From: a virus
Strand: one strand, 5' to 3'
IMG/VR virus record: IMGVR_UViG_3300047997_000056
Location: 1-50,435 of that record
Length of the DNA stretch: 50,435 bases
Notes under the pieces: generated by a model
Seen by the model: only the letters and a program-made list of their open reading frames with translations
Told to the model about the DNA's origin: nothing
The model's database searches: none
Shown: positions 40,219 to 48,813 of the stretch, piece after piece
Layout of the letters: the number at the start of each line of letters is the position of its first letter
How positions within the stretch are numbered: position 1 is the first letter of the stretch
Made by a program: the position numbers and the translations under genes

Positions 40219-40346
40219 AGCACTTCTTGCTCTGGGTTGAGATTTTTCACGAATTGCTCAGGATCCTTTTCTGACTTGTGAACCCAATGATAGCGCATCA
40301 TCTCGTAAATAGGATCCCACATGGGGATACAGACATAATCCTTCAT
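40215..40346 (-). CDS. 43-residue protein, function unknown
   Basis: ATG 40346 to TGA 40215-40217 encodes MKDYVCIPMWDPIYEMMRYH and a polar second half. ATGA overlap with the gene at 40218 and a 4-base overlap with the gene upstream. Confidence 0.6.
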   Translation of the reverse strand: MKDYVCIPMWDPIYEMMRYHWVHKSEKDPEQFVKNLNPEQEVL

Positions 40347-40447
40347 GTATGTCTCGCAGCAAGTTCCTTAAGTTCCTTTGCTGTGAGTTTATCTAATTGC
40401 TCTGTAAAGTGGTCCAGTAGCAATTGTTTGTATTGTTTCTTAGTCAC
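40343..40447 (-). CDS. 34-residue helical miniprotein (GTG start)
   Basis: GTG 40447 lies inside the last codons of the upstream gene and is preceded by GGAGA at the right spacing. The product is 34 residues, TKKQYKQLLLDHFTEQLDKL, a charged helix. I reject the 66-residue frame to 40543, which runs through the upstream gene, and the ATG at 40462. Confidence 0.55.
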   Translation of the reverse strand: MTKKQYKQLLLDHFTEQLDKLTAKELKELAARHT

Positions 40448-40754
40448 GTTGTCTCCAATCATCAGGTTTGTCTTGCTGAAACCAATTCTTGATATCGTCA
40501 GCATCAGTGAATCCCTTCTTATGGTTGGATGGGTCGGGATCACCTAAACCCATTCTATTCAAAAAATCGTCTGTGCTACCTTCTTCAATTTTATATGTGA
40601 TTTGCCTACGTGCCATCTTTAACATTTCATTGGCAGTTGTGTTTGCCTTTGCTAATTTGTTCGCCCAAATCATATCAGATAATTTTACTTCTTCCCCATT
40701 TGCAATGCATTTACAGATAAATTCCAGTCGTAGTCTGTATTGAGTTGATAGCAT
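40440..40754 (-). CDS. Conserved-looking cyanophage protein, function unknown
   Basis: 104 residues: MLSTQYRLRLEFICKCIANG, SLSDMIW-type segment KLSDMIWANKLAKANTTANE, then GDPDPSNHKKGF and a C-terminal DDWRQRD. I recall very similar proteins from T4-like cyanophages of Synechococcus and Prochlorococcus, where it has no assigned role. It supports the cyanophage assignment of the window. Confidence 0.75.
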   Translation of the reverse strand: MLSTQYRLRLEFICKCIANGEEVKLSDMIWANKLAKANTTANEMLKMARRQITYKIEEGSTDDFLNRMGLGDPDPSNHKKGFTDADDIKNWFQQDKPDDWRQRD

Positions 40755-40755
40755 G

Positions 40756-40950
40756 TCAGTCTCGGAGTTTTAGTTCTAAATCTTCAAGTTTATGATATTC
40801 AGCATGTGCTTCTTCTTGACGAATACAAATAATATCCAGAATATCTTCCATGATTATATTGTTCTCAACGTAATCGTCAAGATACTTGTTAAGTGCTTCT
40901 TTTAAATATCGATATCTATGCCACTCAGGACTATATGGTTTGTAATGCAT
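40756..40950 (-). CDS. Conserved-looking small cyanophage protein
   Basis: 64 residues: MHYKPYSPEWHRYRYLKEAL followed by an acidic, helical DYVENNIIMEDILDI stretch and EEAHAEYHKLEDLELK. The YKPYSPEWHR N-terminus is familiar from T4-like cyanophages. First gene after the promoter at 41010-41038. Confidence 0.75.
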   Translation of the reverse strand: MHYKPYSPEWHRYRYLKEALNKYLDDYVENNIIMEDILDIICIRQEEAHAEYHKLEDLELKLRD

Positions 40951-40970
40951 AATGAAGTATCATTCAATAG

Positions 40971-40978
40971 TATTTAGA
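40971..40978 (-). promoter_or_regulatory. Late-promoter-like TCTAAATA motif
   Basis: TCTAAATA on the minus strand, 20 bases before the start at 40950 and downstream of the sigma-70-like promoter, so this operon may have both early and late expression. Confidence 0.45.
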
Positions 40979-41009
40979 GTCACAGTAACCCTTGAACCCT
41001 TACAGAGTC

Positions 41010-41038
41010 ATCCTACTCGTTTTGTGAGGATTTGTCAA
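41010..41038 (-). promoter_or_regulatory. Sigma-70-type promoter
   Basis: A perfect -35 TTGACA (41033-41038), a 17-base spacer and -10 TAGGAT (41010-41015) on the minus strand in the 142-base gap before the accessory gene block. The rest of the gap (41039-41092) is AT-rich and I see no gene in it. Confidence 0.75.
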
Positions 41039-41092
41039 GCTCGACTTTTTTAGGTATTTTTGGACAGAGAAAATTTTTCGAGTTTTACGTAA

Positions 41093-42172
41093 TCAATTCA
41101 AGAAAATTGATTTACCTGTCATGGTGACAGCAGTCTTACCAACGATGTTGACGTTGGTGCTGTTAAAGATCGATGCTCCAACAAATGTAGCATTAAAGAA
41201 CGATGCACCTTTAATTTCAAGCGAACCTTTCAATGAGGAACCTAGGTTCATTTTATATGCTGCAGGTGGTTCATCAAGGTTCACTGACTTACCAATGACA
41301 GTCAAATCCTTCAAACCTCTTACAGTGCTAGTATCATCACCATTGATGATTCTTGCCATACCACCTTTAGTAGATTTGAATAACAAGTGACCAAAGTCTG
41401 ATTCTAGTTGTAGATTACCAGTTGCTCTTAAATTATAGTCACCTTTGATGACTTGGTTGACTGTTCCAATAGTATTGAAAGATGTTGATGCACCTATCTG
41501 ATCTTTCTGGTTGACTGAAAACTCACCTGATCCATCAACATAAAAACCACCACTAGTAGTAAATCTAGTGAATGATGAATCCATATTAATATCAGCAGCA
41601 GTAACATTTACTTTACCTTGACCTTCAGCAGGTTCTATGTTAATATTCTCTCCTGCGCGTAAAGTTAAATTATTGACTGCATTTAGTGTAATGTTATCTC
41701 CTTTGATTCCAACATCACCACCTTGTGATTCGATGGCAACATCACCTTCAACGTATATAGAATATGGTGATGTCTTTGTAGTGCTTCCATCTTCTTCTTT
41801 AGTCTGCTCATCATCATTACCACGAACATGTAGAGCATAGGTGTCAGTTTTTTCGTGGTGATCTTTAGCATGAATGACTACCTTACCACCACAACCTGAC
41901 TGTCCAGGTTTACCTGTTGCCATGACGATGTTACCATTCACATCGAAGTGGAACATCGATTGACCATTAGTTAAAATGAAACCTGTAGATCCATCCTTGT
42001 TTGTATAGGTTCCCATTGTCCACCCATGTTTGGTGGCAATTACATTAAAATCTTCATTACTAAACTGACCTTCTTCGGGCGCATCAGCACCTTCAGGTCT
42101 TGCTGGACCATTTTTTTGTAGTTTCTTCTGTTCAGAACTTGCTTTTTGTTCTGTTGCTTTCTCTTGTGACAT
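41093..42172 (-). CDS. Baseplate spike beta-helix protein (gp5 C-terminal-like)
   Basis: 359 residues from ATG 42172, which overlaps the stop of the gene upstream as TAATG. Residues about 110-359 show regular beta repeats: YSIYVEGDVAIESQGGDVGI, KGDNITLNAVNNLTLRAG, then repeated V-x-G-x-S-x-N strands (NVNIVGKTAVTMTGKSIFLN at the end). This is the triple-stranded beta-helix pattern of the T4 gp5 C-terminus and VgrG spikes, here as a separate protein. The N-terminal 40 residues are charged and disordered. Probably pierces the outer membrane during infection. Confidence 0.82.
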   Translation of the reverse strand: MSQEKATEQKASSEQKKLQKNGPARPEGADAPEEGQFSNEDFNVIATKHGWTMGTYTNKDGSTGFILTNGQSMFHFDVNGNIVMATGKPGQSGCGGKVVIHAKDHHEKTDTYALHVRGNDDEQTKEEDGSTTKTSPYSIYVEGDVAIESQGGDVGIKGDNITLNAVNNLTLRAGENINIEPAEGQGKVNVTAADINMDSSFTRFTTSGGFYVDGSGEFSVNQKDQIGASTSFNTIGTVNQVIKGDYNLRATGNLQLESDFGHLLFKSTKGGMARIINGDDTSTVRGLKDLTVIGKSVNLDEPPAAYKMNLGSSLKGSLEIKGASFFNATFVGASIFNSTNVNIVGKTAVTMTGKSIFLN

Positions 42173-45105
42173 TATGGACAATCAACGTAAGATCCAGTTC
42201 CAATCTTGGCGTAACCTTTACGCTCAAGTTCATTACTATCTAGGCAAACCATGTTAGGTAAGAAACGAGCACCACCGCCTCCACCACCTAATAGTGTGAC
42301 AGTAGGCATGTCTGTATAACGCTTGCTTCTGTCAAGTGTTCTAATACTGACGACAAATCCTCTTTGATCGATAATTGCCTCTGCAATATCTTTCACGCCA
42401 TTGATCAGAACAACGGGTGCTTCAGTGTATCCACTACCAGGAGATAGCAGAGTGAAAGAATCAACGACACATTGTAGATTGTTTTCGTCAGCTGTATTAG
42501 GGACATAGTTGATACCTTGTCTAGTGACTCGGACTTCAGTAACAAACCCTTTATCATTGAGCAGAGCAACAGCACCAGAACCATATCCATCGCCAGTGAT
42601 GATGATCTGAGGTGCAGTCTGATATGGTCCACCAGGAACTTTAATAGGAATCTCTACAATAGCACCAGTGTTATCAGTAACAATATCACCAGCAATTGGT
42701 TTCTTGATTGTGAAGTCATCATCATTATTATCATCTATTACTTCATCTTCCTCACCACCTGCTTCAGTGATGCTAAATGATGTGCTAACCCCTTTGCTTG
42801 CAAGAATAATAGTTGCATTCTCGATACCCTCAACAGTGCTATCATCCTCAATACCAATGACAAATGCAGCAGCACCATTTTTAATGACTAGAGTTCCAGA
42901 TAGTGTTCTACTTACAAAGTCTTCTGCTGTAATGCCACTACCAATAATGTAGTAATCAACCTCAGTATTATCAGCAACATATTGTGTAGTTACTGTGACT
43001 AGAACATCTTCTCCTTCCTGATATGAATTCTTATCTGTAGTAAGATTCCAAACAGCAACCTGTGATGGATCTGGTGATACTGGATCATTAACATCACTAT
43101 CAATTGCAACATCAGTAGAAGTCGTTAATGGAAATTCTTCTGTTGTTCCATCATTATCTGTATCTAATATGATTGGAGTTTTTGTAGTAGCAGTAAAGAT
43201 CAGTAGTTCTGGTGCTTGTTCTACTTCCTCATCTGTTGCAAGAACAACAGAAACTGTAGCAGTATTATTTGTAACAGTGAACTCTCCCGTGAGAGACCCA
43301 TCGATGTCACCCTGTGTGATAGTAGGACCAGACAGTTCATAATCAAACTGAGTTCCGTCAGGAATGTTGACACCCGTTAGATTGTAAACGATAGTGTCTC
43401 CTTCATTGTATAGATTACTCTCTGTGTATACTTCAATGAATGGTTCATTGCCCAATGGTAGGGTAGGCAAACCATCATCATCAGGATCAGGGAATATAAT
43501 TGATCCGTCATCAGGTAAATTGTCTTCATCAATAGGATCATCGTCAAAATCTTCGTCAAGATCTATCTCTGGAATTGGGAAGTCGATAACAGCATCACCA
43601 GATGGTGGTGTGTTTTCTGGAGATGGTGAGAGATCATCTGGAACACCACCAACAAATGAAATTTCGGTAGGTTTTTTACTAGGAACTTGTTTTGCTTCAT
43701 CACAAATAAATGCAGACTCATCGCCGACTCCTGATTCAAGTGCCTTCAGCAGTTTATCAAGCGAGTCATCTTCTTCGTTACCACAGTCTGTGCATTTCTG
43801 TTGGATTGGTTCACACTTCTGTCCAGGTCCTGTGCAGGTGATTCCCAGTAGTTTCATGAACTTATTGATGATTCCACCAATGAAGTTCAATGGTGCAGCA
43901 ATTGCTTCTAAAATTGCTTGGATAGGTGCAAGAATTACATTGACAAGTTCATCAAATTTAGCAAGGATCTCATTCAGAATGCCATCAACTAGTGTGTCTA
44001 TAAAACATGCAGCATTATTGAATACATCTTGAATGAATCCCATCAACAGATCAGTGATGAATCGTGCAATAGTATCAGTGATGTCTGCGATACTACATCC
44101 TAATGCTCCAAAGATATCATCAAAGATTTTCTTAACTGTCTTGAGTCTGTTGCTCTTCTCTGTGATAGGTTTGAATGCTTTATCTGGATCTGCGAGTGGT
44201 CCAGTGTTACCTACTACTGCCTCTGTTGTTAGTAGAGTTTTATTCAGAAAATCAATAGCACCACGCAGTGCCTTTGTGATCTCTGTCTTTCCTCTAGCAA
44301 TGAAACTCTTGACTAGTCTGACTACACGACTAATATGATATCGTGCTTGTCCAACACCATTATAAAGAAGACCATTGATCTTACTGACATAGAAGTCACC
44401 AATGTTTCCTCCTGATGCTTGGTTAGCAGCAAGAAGATCACCAACGATTCTAGTCAGACCACTACGAAGATTATTCTCTTGTCCACAGTTAGGGTTAGCA
44501 ACAACAATACAACTCTTACCACCAGTGGGGTTAGTTTCACTGTGCTTTGCATATGCTGCTAATAATATAGGTGGAGCACCATCTTTCAGATCTGCTTTAT
44601 CTGCATCAACAACACCCTTGTCTGTGTTAGCACCGCTCTTGTTCTTACCACTCTGGGTATCTGCAGATCGATTTTGCTTTGGATTAGTCTTAGGATCAAT
44701 GACAGGTTTGAAGTTTAGTGGAGCACTTGGATTGTCATCTTGGAATGAATCTTTAGTAGCACCTTTGACACCACCAATAGAACCCATGATGACAGGTTTC
44801 TGCTTGTCATTATCCAGGTAGAATCCAACAACAAAACAACCACGTTGCAGTCCAGGAGATGCACCACCAGTGCCACCTTCAATGAACGGTGTAGTCACAG
44901 GCATCATGATGTGCGCCCATGGTAGTTCCTGTGTAGATGTAGCATTGTCACCTGTCTTCAGGTGTTGTCCAATGATACGCACACGATATCTACCAGACCT
45001 TTTAGGGTCGTCCTTTTTGTTGGTCTCTACCTGACCGATCCACCAGGAGAATCCGTCAGAACCAATCTGGTGTATGGGATACAGTGATGATAAAGATTGA
45101 TCCAT
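42172..45105 (-). CDS. gp5-like baseplate hub OB-fold protein
   Basis: 977 residues. Residues about 15-125 form the gp5-type OB fold: GFSWWIGQVETNKKDDPKRS, then YRVRIIGQH, PWAHIMMPVT, and RGCFVVGFYLDNDKQKPVIM. Residues about 300-430 are helical and hydrophobic, followed by a Cys cluster (CTGPGQKCEPIQQKC, CTDC). Two Calx-beta-like repeats follow (about 555-640 and 680-775). The C-terminus has Gly/Tyr-rich repeats like IIITGDGYGSGAVALLN. No T4-lysozyme (ELAA-type) domain is seen, so peptidoglycan cutting is left to the two enzymes upstream. Start codon ATG, 20 bases after the previous stop. Confidence 0.82.
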   Translation of the reverse strand: MDQSLSSLYPIHQIGSDGFSWWIGQVETNKKDDPKRSGRYRVRIIGQHLKTGDNATSTQELPWAHIMMPVTTPFIEGGTGGASPGLQRGCFVVGFYLDNDKQKPVIMGSIGGVKGATKDSFQDDNPSAPLNFKPVIDPKTNPKQNRSADTQSGKNKSGANTDKGVVDADKADLKDGAPPILLAAYAKHSETNPTGGKSCIVVANPNCGQENNLRSGLTRIVGDLLAANQASGGNIGDFYVSKINGLLYNGVGQARYHISRVVRLVKSFIARGKTEITKALRGAIDFLNKTLLTTEAVVGNTGPLADPDKAFKPITEKSNRLKTVKKIFDDIFGALGCSIADITDTIARFITDLLMGFIQDVFNNAACFIDTLVDGILNEILAKFDELVNVILAPIQAILEAIAAPLNFIGGIINKFMKLLGITCTGPGQKCEPIQQKCTDCGNEEDDSLDKLLKALESGVGDESAFICDEAKQVPSKKPTEISFVGGVPDDLSPSPENTPPSGDAVIDFPIPEIDLDEDFDDDPIDEDNLPDDGSIIFPDPDDDGLPTLPLGNEPFIEVYTESNLYNEGDTIVYNLTGVNIPDGTQFDYELSGPTITQGDIDGSLTGEFTVTNNTATVSVVLATDEEVEQAPELLIFTATTKTPIILDTDNDGTTEEFPLTTSTDVAIDSDVNDPVSPDPSQVAVWNLTTDKNSYQEGEDVLVTVTTQYVADNTEVDYYIIGSGITAEDFVSRTLSGTLVIKNGAAAFVIGIEDDSTVEGIENATIILASKGVSTSFSITEAGGEEDEVIDDNNDDDFTIKKPIAGDIVTDNTGAIVEIPIKVPGGPYQTAPQIIITGDGYGSGAVALLNDKGFVTEVRVTRQGINYVPNTADENNLQCVVDSFTLLSPGSGYTEAPVVLINGVKDIAEAIIDQRGFVVSIRTLDRSKRYTDMPTVTLLGGGGGGARFLPNMVCLDSNELERKGYAKIGTGSYVDCP

Positions 45106-45124
45106 CTTTTAATAACTCCTACTC

Positions 45125-46519
45125 TTATTTAACCTTGGAGGTGTATTCTTTAATACCCATGGTGTCACGAATGAGTTCCAAGTTGGTGAAGAACTTAGGT
45201 TCTCCACTATCAACAATGAATGAAAAGTTGTGAGACAATGCAGCAATTAGATAAGTGCCACTTGCCTCCTCATCATATGGTTGTTCCTCTCTCAGTTGCT
45301 CTGCTACCATGTTAGGTAGCATAATCTTAACCTTATCTCCTACCTTCAGGTCTGAGTTGCCAGCGATCTCAATCTGAACTCGGTGAGTATCCATCAAGTA
45401 TCTTCTACCAATAGACTGTGCAGTATAATATTTTGCATAGTCTGGGAACTGTGTATCACCACCCTCTTCTGGGTTAGCAACATCTTCTCCGCTATACCAT
45501 GCCTCATGGTCTAGCAGGATACTCATAACTCTGCTAGGTCTTGATGCTAATTGTTTTTGATACTTTGCTAGTGTTACCTGACTACCAAGATGCGACATGT
45601 TATTGAATGTCTTTGCCATGTCATAGGTATACTCTTCATACTTTTGAGAAGAGATATCAAAGTAACACATATGTGTAGAATATATTCCGTTGTTTAACTT
45701 CTCCGACATGTCGATGTCACCATCGAATGCATAGTTCTCAATGTTATAGTATACCTGATCAGGTGGCATACCAGCAGATGGACGTGAGTAGTATGTTTCT
45801 ACTGGTGGAGTGCCGCCGAAAGAATCTGTCCCATCTGAGCATAGTCTATCCATAGATTGAAAGATGAATCCATCTTTGTTCTCAAAGAATAGATAACCTG
45901 CTGTTCCTGATGACTTCTTCTTATTATTACCACCTAGTTCTGATTCGCTCTTAGTATCATCAACACCACCACCTTTGTTGAACTTGGTTGACTTTGATAC
46001 TGTCTTATACATCAATGATTGCACCAAAGCATGGCACTTCTTACCATTAGGGAATATACTCATCTTGAATTGAGATTCTTCTGCAAACAATTCTTTATCA
46101 GTCTTCAATACATTCTTAAGAACATCCTTAACAATTGCTTCTGAGTTTGCTTTATATTTTTCTGTTACTCTAGAAGTATCATTCTCCAGACCTTCCTTAG
46201 ATATAAGCACTAAAGTATAATATTGCATGTTCCTTTCAACAGATCTGTTTACGATCTTCTGAACCCTCATCTTATATTCTACTGCTTCCTTTCTAACGTT
46301 GATTAGTTTAACAATAACTTCCTCTCCACCTTGTATAGGTAGGTTACCAATAAAGTTTTGTCCACTGTCAACCATCAGCATGTTTGCTGTAACAAATGGT
46401 TGATAGATATCCTCATAGTAAGAGAACATTCCAACTGCTTTAGTAACATCATACTGGACGCCATCAACGTCAGCAATGACTACTTTCTGAGGTTCAAATT
46501 TCTTAACTGAGTTTGACAT
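45125..46519 (-). CDS. Probable baseplate hub protein (gp27/gpD-like)
   Basis: 464 residues, starting MSNSVKKFEPQKVVIADVDG. Beta-rich N-terminal part (GMFSYYEDIYQPFVTANMLM, DSGQNFIGNLPIQGGEEVIV) with an insertion of helical regions, then an HRVQIEIAGNSDLKVGDKVK segment near the C-terminus, which is typical of gpD/gp27-type hub proteins that sit on the tail tube and carry the spike. Its place directly before the gp5-like OB protein matches hub gene order. I infer the family from pattern and neighbours, not from a clear motif. Overlaps the next gene upstream by one base. Confidence 0.6.
   Translation of the reverse strand: MSNSVKKFEPQKVVIADVDGVQYDVTKAVGMFSYYEDIYQPFVTANMLMVDSGQNFIGNLPIQGGEEVIVKLINVRKEAVEYKMRVQKIVNRSVERNMQYYTLVLISKEGLENDTSRVTEKYKANSEAIVKDVLKNVLKTDKELFAEESQFKMSIFPNGKKCHALVQSLMYKTVSKSTKFNKGGGVDDTKSESELGGNNKKKSSGTAGYLFFENKDGFIFQSMDRLCSDGTDSFGGTPPVETYYSRPSAGMPPDQVYYNIENYAFDGDIDMSEKLNNGIYSTHMCYFDISSQKYEEYTYDMAKTFNNMSHLGSQVTLAKYQKQLASRPSRVMSILLDHEAWYSGEDVANPEEGGDTQFPDYAKYYTAQSIGRRYLMDTHRVQIEIAGNSDLKVGDKVKIMLPNMVAEQLREEQPYDEEASGTYLIAALSHNFSFIVDSGEPKFFTNLELIRDTMGIKEYTSKVK
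45126..45133 (-). promoter_or_regulatory. Late-promoter-like GTTAAATA motif
   Basis: GTTAAATA on the minus strand, about 21 bases before the ATG at 45105, overlapping the stop of the probable hub gene. Confidence 0.5.
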
Positions 46520-48723
46520 TACGGCATACCTCCTAGTAATGACATTGATGCGTTAGGGTTTCTCACTGGGAGATTAGCGCCACCATTGCCTGAGTTATCA
46601 GGTGCTGCTGCTGGCGCTGGTGCTGCAGGAGCAGGAAGAACAATTGGTTCTAGGGTTGCTGGTTGATTTGATTCTGGTGTTGCTGCAGCAGGTTGGGGTG
46701 TCTGTGCTGATGGACTTGCTACAGCAGTTGGTTGAACTGCTGTTGGTGGAGCAGTAGGTGTGAGGGTCCCACCAACACTAAAGACAGATGATGCAACACC
46801 AGAACCATCAACAGGACCAGATGATCCATCTGGATAGTATTCAAAGTGTAGGTGAGCACCACTAGTAGGACCAGCACCAGGAGTTCCAGGTTCTCCACCA
46901 GTTTTACCAAGGAATGCTCCAGCATCAACACGCTGACCAGCAGACACTGCTACAGCACTCAGGTGTAAGTATCTAGACTTAGATCCATCATCATGCTGAA
47001 TATATACTTCACCATTGTTACCAATAGCAGGAGCAGTAGTAGCAATAACTTTTCCTGGTCTCTTGATAGAGAGTTTGGTTCCTTGTGGTGTGCGGTAGTC
47101 AACGCCTAAGTGATTAGTAGAAGCACCAGGAATACCAGTATTACGAGGACCAAAAGGTGATGAGATTCCATATCCATCAACAGAACCACCACCACTAATT
47201 GTTCCTCCACCTATAGTAGATCCAGGTGTGACTCCAGGTGCTGTTTCACTACCACCACCATTAGATCCACCACCTTTACCTTTACCTTTACCTTTGCCGA
47301 TACCTCCGAGTCCTTTCGCTGAAGCACCACTACCAAAGAATGCAGTAATTAGATTAGCAGGCAATCCGAATGCTGTAGCAGCAGGAACAAACATCCTCGA
47401 CAAAACTGGACGGAATAGTTTGGAAACTCCACCCATGTTGTTGATAACATTACCAACCGTTGACATAAGCAGAGCACCTGCTGCCATGGTAGGTAGTTGC
47501 ATCACCTTAGCAAAAGGATCTGCTTTCTTTACATTATCTTGATTAGTTTTGACTGCTTGTGTCAGTTTGTTCTTTGGGATAACTGCCTGTCCCGTGGTTG
47601 GATTGTCAACAATACCACCACTTGCAAACTTTATTGGTGATGACTCCATTCTTGGAGCAAATCCACCCTGTCCAAATTGACCACCACGATCACCAGCACC
47701 TTTTGCTGCCCATGGTGTAGCAGAGTTCATCGGTTGTGGTCCGACAGGAGCAGTGTATTGAGTCCTACCTCTACTCACGCCACGAGACGCGCTTCTGCGC
47801 CTGCCACGCTTGCCGAACATACCTAAACCAATACCACCCCCTCGGCGACCACCACGTCTTCTCCTGCCACCACGACGCCTACGACCACCAAAACCAAGCA
47901 GATCACCAGCAAGGTCAAGCAATCCACCACCTAGTCCCTTGAGAGTGGATCCCTCTCTGCTATTGTCAATACCACTATTGCCAGCAGATCTGTCTCTACC
48001 TTCTGCTATTGATTCTGCTCTTGCTTTTTTTGCATCAGCAGAATCTTCTTTCTGCTGCTCCAGTTGCTGCTCAGAAATCTTTACTTGTTCTTCTTCAATC
48101 TTATTGTTCTTAGAGAAGAACCTTCTGATACTACCTACATTTTTACTGAGATTTACTACAGTTTTAGGTGTCTGATCTTTCTGTTCTACGTTTTTTAGAT
48201 CATCTACTTTCTTAGAAAGAAGACTAATCTTCTCAATGATACCAGTAGCAAATGATCCTAATACACCACCATCTTGAGATGTTTTTGGTGCCTCTGGTGG
48301 TGCTCCAGGTGGTGTTTGTTTATTACCTGCTGGTTGTGCTCGCAGGAGTGCTTCAAATCTTTTCTTCTTATCTAATGCTGGATCATCCTGATCATCAGGA
48401 CTCATCTGGAAGAAACCTTTTGTTCTTCTTCTCAGATCTCCACCGAACTCAGTGCCCAGTGCTTTCTTTCCAATAAATCCAAATCCTTGAGAATTTAAAT
48501 CTTCTTGTCTCTTCTGTAAATCTTTTAGTTGCTGCTTCTCGTCTTCAGTCTTATCTTCTTTTTTGTTTAGTGAAGTAATTTCATCAGTTAATCTTTCTTT
48601 CTCTCCATCACGCTGGCGTCTTGCTGTTGCTGCCATCGTGAGAGCACTACCAATCTTCCCGCCAATAGCACCAGCGAGATTTCCATATTGTGGTGCTTCG
48701 TAACTCTCGGTGCCTGCTGCCAT
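46519..48723 (-). CDS. M23 endopeptidase virion protein with Arg/Gly-rich segment
   Basis: 734 residues. The N-terminal 270 residues are charged and helical/disordered. Residues about 274-325 are an extreme Arg/Gly region (GRRRRGGRRRRGGRRGGG). The LytM/M23 domain spans about 515-640: SSPFGPRN, NHLGVDYRTPQG (HxxxD), RYLHLS and AHLHFEYYPDGS (HxH), all zinc and catalytic positions intact. The last 90 residues are Pro/Ala/Thr-rich. It should cut peptidoglycan cross-bridges during DNA injection or release. Such domains are often part of tail tape-measure or hub proteins; here the gene lies in the hub cluster. The RGG-like segment may bind nucleic acid or membrane. Confidence 0.85.
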   Translation of the reverse strand: MAAGTESYEAPQYGNLAGAIGGKIGSALTMAATARRQRDGEKERLTDEITSLNKKEDKTEDEKQQLKDLQKRQEDLNSQGFGFIGKKALGTEFGGDLRRRTKGFFQMSPDDQDDPALDKKKRFEALLRAQPAGNKQTPPGAPPEAPKTSQDGGVLGSFATGIIEKISLLSKKVDDLKNVEQKDQTPKTVVNLSKNVGSIRRFFSKNNKIEEEQVKISEQQLEQQKEDSADAKKARAESIAEGRDRSAGNSGIDNSREGSTLKGLGGGLLDLAGDLLGFGGRRRRGGRRRRGGRRGGGIGLGMFGKRGRRRSASRGVSRGRTQYTAPVGPQPMNSATPWAAKGAGDRGGQFGQGGFAPRMESSPIKFASGGIVDNPTTGQAVIPKNKLTQAVKTNQDNVKKADPFAKVMQLPTMAAGALLMSTVGNVINNMGGVSKLFRPVLSRMFVPAATAFGLPANLITAFFGSGASAKGLGGIGKGKGKGKGGGSNGGGSETAPGVTPGSTIGGGTISGGGSVDGYGISSPFGPRNTGIPGASTNHLGVDYRTPQGTKLSIKRPGKVIATTAPAIGNNGEVYIQHDDGSKSRYLHLSAVAVSAGQRVDAGAFLGKTGGEPGTPGAGPTSGAHLHFEYYPDGSSGPVDGSGVASSVFSVGGTLTPTAPPTAVQPTAVASPSAQTPQPAAATPESNQPATLEPIVLPAPAAPAPAAAPDNSGNGGANLPVRNPNASMSLLGGMP

Positions 48724-48784
48724 GCTCGACCTTTTTCTTTAAATTTTTGCGGAGATTTTTTTTCGGAATTTGTGTAATTGTATA

Positions 48785-48800
48785 GTGAAATTTGTTTCAC
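48785..48800 (-). terminator. Hairpin between two virion enzyme genes
   Basis: GTGAAA-CAAA-TTTCAC is a perfect 6-bp stem in the 88-base gap after the stop at 48812. No U-run follows directly, though the downstream DNA is A-rich on the minus strand. Possible weak terminator or processing site. Confidence 0.35.
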
Positions 48801-48805
48801 CTATG

Positions 48806-48813
48806 TATTTATC
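48806..48813 (-). promoter_or_regulatory. Late-promoter-like GATAAATA motif
   Basis: GATAAATA on the minus strand (TGATAAATAC), 83 bases before the ATG at 48723 and overlapping the stop of the tail-lysozyme gene. It resembles the other late motifs, at a longer distance from the gene. Confidence 0.45.

Noticed and set aside
42172-42181. TTG start three codons upstream for the beta-helix protein
   Set aside because: The ATG at 42172 overlaps the upstream stop as TAATG, the usual arrangement here.
43394-44032. Plus-strand frame of 212 residues rich in Ser/Pro/Ile
   Set aside because: Antisense shadow of the gp5-like gene; low-complexity composition, no ribosome-binding site, and every supported gene is on the minus strand.
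42172-45105. T4-type lysozyme domain in the gp5-like protein
   Set aside because: No E-x(8)-D/C-type lysozyme catalytic pattern or matching segment is visible between the OB fold and the Calx-beta-like repeats.
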